NCBI RefSeq assembly: GCF_900114435.1
Contig: NZ_FOZK01000002.1
Span: 62,001 to 126,000 of the forward strand
Reading direction: 5' to 3'
Length of the DNA stretch: 64,000 bases
From: Halomicrobium zhouii
Lineage (GTDB): Archaea > Halobacteriota > Halobacteria > Halobacteriales > Haloarculaceae
The notes below the pieces were generated by a model. The model was not told where the DNA came from and did no database searches. It was given only the letters and a program-made list of their open reading frames with translations. This document shows, one piece after another, positions 57,565-64,000 of this stretch (its first letter is position 1; each line of letters opens with the position of its first letter). The position numbers and the translations under genes were made by a program.

Positions 57565-57669
57565 AACTTTCGGCAGGGATCCGGATGGGCTTTCGGGCTG
57601 TCGAGCACGTCACAGCCGGCGCCGTACGTATCGACCAGCGTTTTGGGTGGGTCACTCGTGGGGAGACAT

Positions 57670-58329
57670 ATGCACACGCGCGACCTCTCTCACCCCATCG
57701 AATCTGACATGCCGGTGTTCCCCGGCGACCCCGGCGTTTCGGTCGAACCGCACGCCACCGTCGACGCGGACGGCTATCGCGTGTCGGCGGTCGAACTGGG
57801 GAGCCACACTGGCACCCACGTCGACGCGCCGAGCCACACCGAGGCCGACGGGCGGGCCATCGACGACCTCGACGTCGACCGGTTCGCGTTCGACGCCGTC
57901 CTGGCCGACTGCACCGGCCTGGCTCCCCGGACGGCCATCGGGCCCGAGGACCTCCCCGCCACCGACGCGGACCTGCTCGTCGTCCACACCGGCTGGGACG
58001 AGTACTGGGGCGAGGACGCGTATCTTGACCACCCGTTCCTGTCGCCCGACGCCGCCGCGTTCTGTGTCGAACAGGGGTACGACGTCGCCGTCGACGCGCT
58101 CAACGTGGATCCGACGCCGACCGGCGAGGGCGACGGTAGTGACGAACCGGCGGAAGACGAACCGGACGGCTTCCAGGCCCACCACGCGCTCCTCGGTGCG
58201 GATCGGCTCATCTTCGAGAACCTCACCGACCTGTCGGGGCTCCCCGACCGGTTCGAAGTGCTGGCCTTCCCGCTCAGACTCCGGGCTGGGGACGGGTCGC
58301 CGGTCCGCGCCGTGGCACGGTACGGGTGA
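57670..58329 (+). CDS. Cyclase family (kynurenine formamidase-like) protein
   Basis: A 219-aa metal-dependent hydrolase of the cyclase/KynB fold. Motifs are RDLSHPIESDMPVFPGDPG, GSHTGTHVDAPSHTEADG (metal His, Asp, His) and LLVVHTGWDEYWG, with FQAHHALLGADRLIFENLTDL near the end. The family includes kynurenine formamidase and isatin hydrolase. Substrate unknown. The ATG at 57670 lies just downstream of the start of a longer in-frame region. It is separate from gdhB by 105 nt. Confidence 0.85.
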   Translation: MHTRDLSHPIESDMPVFPGDPGVSVEPHATVDADGYRVSAVELGSHTGTHVDAPSHTEADGRAIDDLDVDRFAFDAVLADCTGLAPRTAIGPEDLPATDADLLVVHTGWDEYWGEDAYLDHPFLSPDAAAFCVEQGYDVAVDALNVDPTPTGEGDGSDEPAEDEPDGFQAHHALLGADRLIFENLTDLSGLPDRFEVLAFPLRLRAGDGSPVRAVARYG

Positions 58330-58393
58330 GCAGCACCGGTGGTAACACTCGCGTCAGGGCGAACTCAAGTTCCTGCAGTCGCAAGGGAGAGTA

Positions 58394-59386
58394 ATGGCAG
58401 CATCCACGCCCACACCGGGCATCCACCACGTCACCTGTATCGCGGGCGACCCGCAGCGGAACCTCGACTTCTGGGTCGAGACGCTGGGCCTCCGGCTGGT
58501 CAAGCGCTCGATCAACCAGGACGACCCCGGGACGTACCACTTCTTCTTCGCCGACGCGGAGGGGAACCCCGGGACCAGCATGACGTTCTTCCCCTGGGAG
58601 AACCAGTCGGGCGGCAAGGTCGGCTCCGGCCAGGTCTCCCGGACGGCGTTCCGCGTCCCCGAGGGGAGCCTCGATTACTGGGAGGCGCGCTTCGACGACT
58701 ACGGCGTCGACTACGACGAGCGCGTCGAACGGTTCGGGGAGACGGTCCTCCCGTTCCGCGACCCCGACGGCCTCCCGGTCGAACTGGTCGCAGTCGAGAT
58801 TCCCGAGGACGACCCCACGGTCCCCTGGACCGAGTTCGTCCCCGAGGACTACGCCATCCATGGGTTCCACTCGGTGACGCTCTGGCTGGCCGACCCCGGG
58901 CCGACGACGGAGTTGCTCCAGACGATGGGCCTGGAGGAGGTCGGCACCGAGCAGGCCCAGGGCGACACGCCGGGCGACGAGCGAACCCGCTTCGCCGCGG
59001 AGGGGCCCGTCGGTCGCTACGTCGACGTGCTCCCGACCATCGAGGGCGGTCGGCAGGGCCACGGCACGGTCCACCACGTCGCCTTCCAGACGCCATCCGA
59101 CGAGGACCAGGAGTCGATGCGGAAGGCAGTCCGGTCGCAAGGACTCAGTCCCACCCAGCAGATCGACCGCCACTGGTTCCGGTCGGTGTACTTCCGCGAA
59201 CACGGCGGCGTGCTGTTCGAACTCGCGACGAACGGGCCGGGCTACGACAGCGACGAACCCCTCGACGACCTCGGCGGCCGCCTCGTCCTGCCCGGGAAGT
59301 TCGAGGCCCGGCGCGAGGAAATCGAGGCCGGCCTCGCCGACGTGACAATCCCCCGGGCCGAGCAGGTCGAAGCGGACGACGACTGA
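58394..59386 (+). CDS. VOC-family ring-cleaving dioxygenase-like protein
   Basis: A 330-aa protein with two pairs of beta-alpha-beta VOC modules: GIHHVTCIAGDPQRNLDFWVETLGL with DPGTYHFFFADAEGNPGTSMTFFPWE in the first pair, and HGTVHHVAFQTPSDEDQ with SVYFREHGGVLFELATNGPG in the last. This is the PcpA/LinE (hydroquinone dioxygenase) or glyoxalase-like group. Metal ligands (His, His, Glu) are visible. Substrate unknown. It follows the cyclase gene by 64 nt; both could be in one transcript. Confidence 0.85.
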   Translation: MAASTPTPGIHHVTCIAGDPQRNLDFWVETLGLRLVKRSINQDDPGTYHFFFADAEGNPGTSMTFFPWENQSGGKVGSGQVSRTAFRVPEGSLDYWEARFDDYGVDYDERVERFGETVLPFRDPDGLPVELVAVEIPEDDPTVPWTEFVPEDYAIHGFHSVTLWLADPGPTTELLQTMGLEEVGTEQAQGDTPGDERTRFAAEGPVGRYVDVLPTIEGGRQGHGTVHHVAFQTPSDEDQESMRKAVRSQGLSPTQQIDRHWFRSVYFREHGGVLFELATNGPGYDSDEPLDDLGGRLVLPGKFEARREEIEAGLADVTIPRAEQVEADDD

Positions 59387-59468
59387 GCACTGGGTGGTCG
59401 ATCGCCGGTTCCTGGCTACCACGTGGCGACCACGAGACATTTATACGATTCACCGGTGAGCCACGGGT

Positions 59469-60446
59469 ATGTCCCCGAAACGGTTCCTCCGCGCCCTCGT
59501 CCGGCCACGCGACGCGCTCGGCGAGTGGACGCCGAGTATCACTCTCGCCGTCGTCGCCGTCGTGTCGCTCTGTGCGCTCAACGCCGCGTCGGTCGCCTAC
59601 GCGGGCGACGCCATCGCGGGCGAGGTCAGCGGTAGCGTCACGGTCGAGAACCCCGAGAAACTCCCGGAGTGGGTCTGCGAGGATTCGGAGACGGATATGC
59701 CCACAGTGAACGACGATGGCTGCGACGCGCCGGCGACGATACAGGAGCCGCTCCGGGGCGCCGCGAGCAGCGCCGTCGACGCGGTCGTGCTGAAGGCGGC
59801 GCTCGCGCCCGCCGCGTGGGTGGTCCTGTTCGCGTCGCTGTTCGCCGTCTGCTCGGGGAGCGTCGGCGGCCGCGACGGCGAAGTGTTCGCCGCGTTCCGC
59901 GACGGGCTGGGAATCGCCGCCATCGCCGCAGTGCCTGGAGCCCTCCGCTACCTCGCCCGGCCGGTAGCGGTCCAGCGCGCGCTCGCGGACTGGACGCACC
60001 CTGGAACCCTCAACGAGGTCGGGACCGCGGCGGTCCACGCGCTGTTCCCCGACGGGCCGCTCTGGGCCGCCGTCGTGGTTCTCTCGGCGCTCTGGACCGG
60101 GTTCGTCGTCTTCGGGGGCGCCCGCGCCGGCTTCGAGATGGAGGTCGGACTGGCCGCCCCGCTCGCGGCCGCAGCGTTCCTCACGACGGCCGCGTCGGCC
60201 GCGCTGGGGAACGGCGGCTGGACCGGGACGCCGGGCGGTATCGGTCTCCTCCTGCTCGGCGGGGGCGTCGTCGGGCTGCTCGCCGCCTACACGTACATCT
60301 CCATCTCCAAGGAGTTCGAACTGGTCGGCTTCAGCGGGAGTCGACAGGTCGAACCCCAGTCGTGGTACGTCGGCCTCCACCGCCTCGTCGCGCTCTGCGT
60401 CGTGGTCGTCGGGTTCGTCTTCCTGGACGGCCTCGCGCTCGCGTGA
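59469..60446 (+). CDS. YIP1-like membrane protein
   Basis: A 325-aa protein with an N-terminal RPRDALGEWTPSITLAVVAVVSLCALN start, a long extracellular loop containing two Cys (PEWVCEDSETD; DDGCDAPA), and about five further helices (AWVVLFASLFAVCSG; GLGIAAIAAVPGALRYLA; LWAAVVVLSALWTGFVVFGG; LAAPLAAAAFLTTAASAALG; LLLLGGGVVGLLAAYTYI). The design resembles haloarchaeal YIP1-family proteins. Function is unknown. The element B begins 84 nt after the stop. Confidence 0.7.
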   Translation: MSPKRFLRALVRPRDALGEWTPSITLAVVAVVSLCALNAASVAYAGDAIAGEVSGSVTVENPEKLPEWVCEDSETDMPTVNDDGCDAPATIQEPLRGAASSAVDAVVLKAALAPAAWVVLFASLFAVCSGSVGGRDGEVFAAFRDGLGIAAIAAVPGALRYLARPVAVQRALADWTHPGTLNEVGTAAVHALFPDGPLWAAVVVLSALWTGFVVFGGARAGFEMEVGLAAPLAAAAFLTTAASAALGNGGWTGTPGGIGLLLLGGGVVGLLAAYTYISISKEFELVGFSGSRQVEPQSWYVGLHRLVALCVVVVGFVFLDGLALA

Positions 60447-60530
60447 AATCGGCGTACGTCACGTGTGTTTGTTTATGGAACGGGTGGTTCTCGGTTGAGA
60501 CAGTGAAATGAACATTGGCAGGAAGACGTA

Positions 60531-61103
60531 GAAAGCCCTCGGCGCGCTCGGGTCGCGGGGCTCGCTGCGGTCCTCGCCTTCGGCTGTGGTCCTTGCGTCG
60601 CCCGGCTTCCCCGAGCCCGCCTCGCCCTTTCAGTCCTCCAGGGACCGCATCGCACCGCAGCCCTGCCCTTCCCCTTCCACGCGAGCGAAGCGAGTGTGGG
60701 CTCGAAAGACGAGGTGTGCCGAGTCTTTCGGTGGGTCGGCCGACGAGACGGCCTCCCGGCCGACCGCCGGGCGGGTGCGGAGCGGTCAGGAAGCGTGATT
60801 CGGCGCGGACGCGCCGAATCCGGGGAGGGTTGGTGGACTCAATCGCGAGCGCGTTTTCTCGCGCGAGCGATGCTGTTCCTGGAGGACTGAAAGGGCGAGG
60901 TGCGGTCGACGAAGCACGACGCGTCAAGCACCGTGGTTCGAGAGAGCGAAGCTCTCTCGTCATCACGAAAGAGCGCGTACGCGCTCTTTCGAACGACAAC
61001 GGAGTGAGGAGCGCAGACTGTGGCGCGCGAGTCGAGCGCGCCGAGGGCTTTCGACGTGTTTGCGGTAGCGTTGTCGACTCCAGAGAGCGCGCCGAGGGCT
61101 TTC
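60531..61103. repeat. Long nested-palindrome intergenic element, copy B
   Basis: A 573-bp block after the YIP1-like gene. The ends form a perfect 20-bp inverted repeat, GAAAGCCCTCGGCGCGCTCG (60531-60550) with its complement at 61033-61052, and a second right-hand copy at 61085-61103 (51-bp period). Inside lies a perfect 23-bp inverted pair (60620-60642 and 60878-60900) centred on CCCTTTCAGTCCTCCAGG. The core 60652-60738 is identical over 87 bp to copy A. The right arm has two extra hairpins (GAGAGAGC/GCTCTCTC and CGAAAGAGCGCG/CGCGCTCTTTCG). Confidence 0.9.
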
Positions 61104-61282
61104 TGGGTGTTGGCGGTCTCGTTTCTTCCAGCGCAATTCCGACGAACCACCCACTCAGTTCACACACTGTACTGACCGAACTGGACCGACGAGTCCCGGT
61201 ACAGATCGATGGGCCTGCAGAGTTGGCGCAGCGGCAGTCCCCACACCACCGCGCTTATGCCTCACTTGACTGACCGAGGGAT

Positions 61283-61936
61283 ATGGCCGAGGACGCCGAC
61301 TGCCTGGTCCAGGCGATACGCCCCGTCGCCCGCTCGTACTTCCCGCCGGAGACGAGCCCCGCCCACGACTGGTTTCACGTCCAGCGGGTCGAGACGAACG
61401 CCGAGCGACTCCTCGCCGAGTTACCCGACGCTGACACCGAATGCGTTCAGCTCGCGGTCCTGCTACACGATATCGGTCGGGCGAAGGAGGACGCCGGCGA
61501 AATCGAGGACCACGCCGCGTGGGGCGCCGACGAGAGCGAGCGAATCCTCCGCGAGCACGGCGCTGCGGAGGGAGCGACCGAGACCGTGAGCCACTGCGTC
61601 CGCGCCCACCGCTATTCGAACGACGTGGAACCGGCAACTATCGAGGCGAAGATCGTCAGCGACGCGGACAACCTCGACGCGATGGGCGCGGTCGGCGTCG
61701 CCCGCTGTTTCGCCTACGGCGGCGAGCTGGGGTCGCCGATTCACGACCCCTCGCTCCCGCCCGAGGACGATCCGACATCGGCCGGGAAGACGCAGTGCAA
61801 CCACCTTCACGCGAAGATCCTCGACCTCCCGAACCGGATGTACACCGACGCTGGGCGCGACCTCGCCGACGGGCGAACCGGGTTCGTCCGGGAGTTCCTC
61901 GCGCAGTTCGAACGGGAGACGGCCGGCGAGCGATAG
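61283..61936 (+). CDS. HD-domain phosphohydrolase
   Basis: A 217-aa protein of the HD superfamily. Metal-binding motifs are HDWFHVQRVETNAERLL (H...), LLHDIGRAKEDAG (HD) and AKIVSDADNLDAMGAVG (Asp). The family hydrolyses phosphate from nucleotides or nucleic acids. Specificity is unknown. A TATA-like GCGCTTATGCC lies about 25-30 nt upstream of the ATG. Confidence 0.87.
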   Translation: MAEDADCLVQAIRPVARSYFPPETSPAHDWFHVQRVETNAERLLAELPDADTECVQLAVLLHDIGRAKEDAGEIEDHAAWGADESERILREHGAAEGATETVSHCVRAHRYSNDVEPATIEAKIVSDADNLDAMGAVGVARCFAYGGELGSPIHDPSLPPEDDPTSAGKTQCNHLHAKILDLPNRMYTDAGRDLADGRTGFVREFLAQFERETAGER

Positions 61937-62327
61937 CGTGCCAAGGGCTGAGCGGCCGGTGGACGTGTACAATAACGAAAGTGGTCCAGCCACGGCGACG
62001 GACAGATCTACGTGGCCGGACGTGTGGGGATGGGTGGGGAGTCTGCCGGGGACGGAATCCGGCAGGTAACTGACGGAGTGGACGAAGGATAGTAGGCCAG
62101 GCTTACTCGTTAGGTACCGATCAGACTCGCCCGGAGCGCGGGGCCGAACGCCGAAAGCGACGCCGGTCGACGCGTCGGCGTCACGGATCGCACCCGCCCA
62201 CGTGCGTGGGGGTTCGACACACACCGTCCCGATTTCGGACGGCAGATGGCGTCTGTCCCGAGATTGGCGGACGTACCCGCCCGATGACCACAATATCTAA
62301 TAGATGGGGGCAGCAAGAGTGAGTGGA
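61937..62327. promoter_or_regulatory. 391-nt region upstream of cytochrome oxidase genes
   Basis: No gene is recognised. CAATATCTAATAG at 62291-62303 is TATA-like and lies about 25-37 nt before the ATG at 62328. The upstream part (61960-62290) shows no gene or repeat. Confidence 0.5.
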
Positions 62328-63272
62328 ATGCTGGGTGTTCACACGGTATCGTCTTTCACACTCGCGTGGTTCCCCGTCGCCCACGCCGGGGACGTCAGGG
62401 CCCCGGCCGACGTCTTCAACGAGATCTTCACGGTCTTTCTGGTGCTCGGGACGGCCGTCGGCGTGGTGGTGGTTGGATACACGCTGTACAACGCGTACAA
62501 GTACCGGGACGGCGACGGCGACGGCGTCGACGCGGACGTCGAACGGCCCCAGATGGGCGAACTGCCCACGGGCGGGGGTGGTGGGAAGAAGCTGTTCCTC
62601 TCACTGACGATCAGTGCGATCATCGTCGTCGGGCTGATCCTCTGGACGTACGTCTCGCTGCTGTACATCGAGGAGGGCCCGTCCAGTCAGCAGGCCCAGC
62701 AGCAGGCCCTGGACAACGCCGGCATCGCGTCGGCGAGCGAGTCCGACGCGGCGGCACAGGCCCAGGCGAACCAGTCGGGCGAACTGGATCCGATCACCAT
62801 CGACGTGGTCGGGATGCAGTTCTCCTGGCAGTTCGTCTACCCGAACGGGCACACGACGACGGGTGAGTTACGGGTGCCACAGAACCGCCTGATACAGCTC
62901 AACGTCACCTCCGCGGACGTGTTCCACAACATCGGCTCGCCGGAGCTCCGGTTCAAGGCCGACGCCGTGCCGGGCCAGGAGACCGACGCCTGGTTCGTCG
63001 CCAAGCAGACGGGCACCTACCAGGCCAACTGCTACGAACTGTGTGGCTCGGGCCACTCCTACATGACCGCGGACATCCGCGTGGTCACCCAGAACGGCTA
63101 CGACCAGTGGTACGACCGGACCAACGAGTCAGGTAACGAGGCGGCGGGCAACGAGAGCGGCGGTAACGGCACGGCGGCCGGCAATAACGAGAGCGCCCGC
63201 GTGACGGCCGGTTCCGGACCCCCGACAGCTGGTTCCGGCCCCGCGGCGACCCAGCGGGTGATAGCCCCATGA
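62328..63272 (+). CDS. Cytochrome c oxidase-type subunit II (CuA)
   Basis: A 314-aa heme-copper oxidase subunit II. Two membrane helices (FNEIFTVFLVLGTAVGVVVVGY; LTISAIIVVGLILWTYV) precede an external cupredoxin domain. CuA ligands are seen in DVFHNIGSPELR (His) and CYELCGSGHSYM (Cys, Cys, His, Met). The C-terminal tail of about 45 residues is Gly/Asn/Ser/Thr/Pro-rich with several N-X-S/T sequons. ATG 62328 is preferred over an ATG at 62304 because the TATA element predicts a start near 62322. It overlaps the next gene (ATGA). Confidence 0.92.
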   Translation: MLGVHTVSSFTLAWFPVAHAGDVRAPADVFNEIFTVFLVLGTAVGVVVVGYTLYNAYKYRDGDGDGVDADVERPQMGELPTGGGGGKKLFLSLTISAIIVVGLILWTYVSLLYIEEGPSSQQAQQQALDNAGIASASESDAAAQAQANQSGELDPITIDVVGMQFSWQFVYPNGHTTTGELRVPQNRLIQLNVTSADVFHNIGSPELRFKADAVPGQETDAWFVAKQTGTYQANCYELCGSGHSYMTADIRVVTQNGYDQWYDRTNESGNEAAGNESGGNGTAAGNNESARVTAGSGPPTAGSGPAATQRVIAP

Positions 63273-64000
63273 GTGAACTCCCACCGAAATCGTCGATCAA
63301 GCGCTGGTTCCTGACGACCAACCACAAGGACATCGGCGTCCTCTACCTGATCACGGCGCTGTTCTTCCTGATCTTCGGCGGGCTGCTCGCCCTGCTGTTC
63401 CGGGTCGAGTTGCTCTCGCCCGCGGCCGACTTCCTGGGTGAGAGCGGCTACAACCAGGCTGTCTCGGCCCACGGACTGCTGATGGTGTTCTGGTTCATCT
63501 CGCCCTTCGCCTTCGGATTTGCCAACTACATCGTTCCCCTGCAGATCGGCGCCGACGACCTGGCGTTCCCGCGGCTGAACGCACTGTCGTACTGGTTCTA
63601 CCTCTTCTCGGGGCTCCTGTTCGGCGTCTCGTTCTTCCAGGGCCAGACGTTCTCCGGCGGCTGGACGATGTACGCGCCGCTGAACACCCCGACGTACCTC
63701 CCCGGCGAGGCGCTCGGGGCGACGACGGTCGTGCTGGCGCTCATCATGTTCGTCACGGCGGTCACGCTGGGTTCGGTGAACTTCCTGACGACGATGTACC
63801 GGATGCGTGCGGAGGGGCTTCGGATGCGGGACCTGCCGCTCTTTTCCATCTCGATCAACCTCACGGTGTGGATGATGCTGTTCGCCTTCGCCGCGCTGCT
63901 GGCGGCGCTGATGATCCTCACCTCGGACCACATCCTCGGGACCCACTACTTCTCCTACGAGATCGGCGGCGAGGGGATCACGCAGGGCGGGAACAACCCC
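63269..64000 (+). CDS. Cytochrome c oxidase-type subunit I, N-terminal part
   Basis: The first 244 codons of a heme-copper oxidase subunit I; the rest lies beyond the right edge. The start ATG at 63269 overlaps the subunit II stop. Visible features are TTNHKDIGVLYLIT, FFLIFGGLLALLFR, the low-spin heme His in VSAHGLLMVFWF, FANYIVPLQIGADDLAFPRLN and SLLFGVSFFQG-like helices. The partial reading and tight overlap support a single oxidase operon with subunit II; type (A1 or ba3) cannot be told from this part. Confidence 0.95.
   Translation, partial: MSELPPKSSIKRWFLTTNHKDIGVLYLITALFFLIFGGLLALLFRVELLSPAADFLGESGYNQAVSAHGLLMVFWFISPFAFGFANYIVPLQIGADDLAFPRLNALSYWFYLFSGLLFGVSFFQGQTFSGGWTMYAPLNTPTYLPGEALGATTVVLALIMFVTAVTLGSVNFLTTMYRMRAEGLRMRDLPLFSISINLTVWMMLFAFAALLAALMILTSDHILGTHYFSYEIGGEGITQGGNNP

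Noticed and set aside
60515-61273. A 250-codon frame across element B
   Set aside because: It is made of the element's inverted repeats and does not continue in copy A.

Overview
The window is chromosomal DNA from a halophilic archaeon (class Halobacteria). It is GC-rich, its proteins are strongly acidic, and it has basal-type TATA boxes close to start codons, Tat-type and lipobox signal peptides, a doublet histone, archaeal RPA, class I CCA-adding enzyme, ribosomal protein L10e, TrmB and HTH-10 regulators, and many haloarchaea-only DUF families. The genus cannot be decided from the sequence. There is no transposase, integrase, rRNA or CRISPR array.

Layout. 0-8 kb: an alpha-glucan/trehalose uptake and breakdown locus (solute-binding lipoprotein cut by the left edge, MalK-type ATPase, GH15, GH13, TrmB regulator) with an OsmC protein in it. 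8-17 kb: mixed metabolism, with an ATP-grasp ligase, cupin, ribosomal protein L10e, FilR1-type regulator, glutathionyl-hydroquinone reductase homologue, type IV pilin and GT87 glycosyltransferase. 17-27 kb: cold-shock protein and exported low-complexity proteins, including one with about 21 N-glycosylation sequons, then an acyl-CoA synthetase. 27-36 kb: SOUL protein, tRNA-Phe, an acetyltransferase and a run of exported beta-propeller, cohesin-like and membrane proteins. 36-43 kb: tRNA-CAU (with intron), tRNA-Asn, CCA transferase, then the minus-strand chromatin operon RPA, histone, histone-deacetylase homologue, and tRNA-Arg. 44-50 kb: DUF309, amphi-Trp, Azf (NAD-dependent glucose-6-phosphate dehydrogenase), MptD, DUF5790 and creatininase-family genes. 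50-54 kb: a polar amino-acid ABC transporter operon. 54-60 kb: two HTH regulators, PNPOx-fold protein, zinc-ribbon microproteins, glutamate dehydrogenase, cyclase, VOC dioxygenase and a YIP1-like protein. 62-64 kb: cytochrome oxidase subunits II and I, the latter cut by the right edge.

The most unusual content is non-coding. (1) All four tRNA genes are followed by direct copies of their own 3' end (T arm plus 3' acceptor strand), alternating with degenerate inverted copies; Phe, Asn and Arg share nearly the same roughly 50-nt hairpin between the copies. (2) The ribosomal protein L10e gene has the same kind of tail: an inverted and then a direct copy of its last 30 nt. The direct copy encodes the same C-terminal peptide and stop, with five differences that are all at third codon positions. 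(3) A separate family of long nested-palindrome intergenic elements occurs four times (two of 570-720 bp sharing an 87-bp identical core, one of 290 bp, one half element). Both classes carry the same short loop motif, GAACGAAGTGAG or its close variants. I do not recognise these as a named system.
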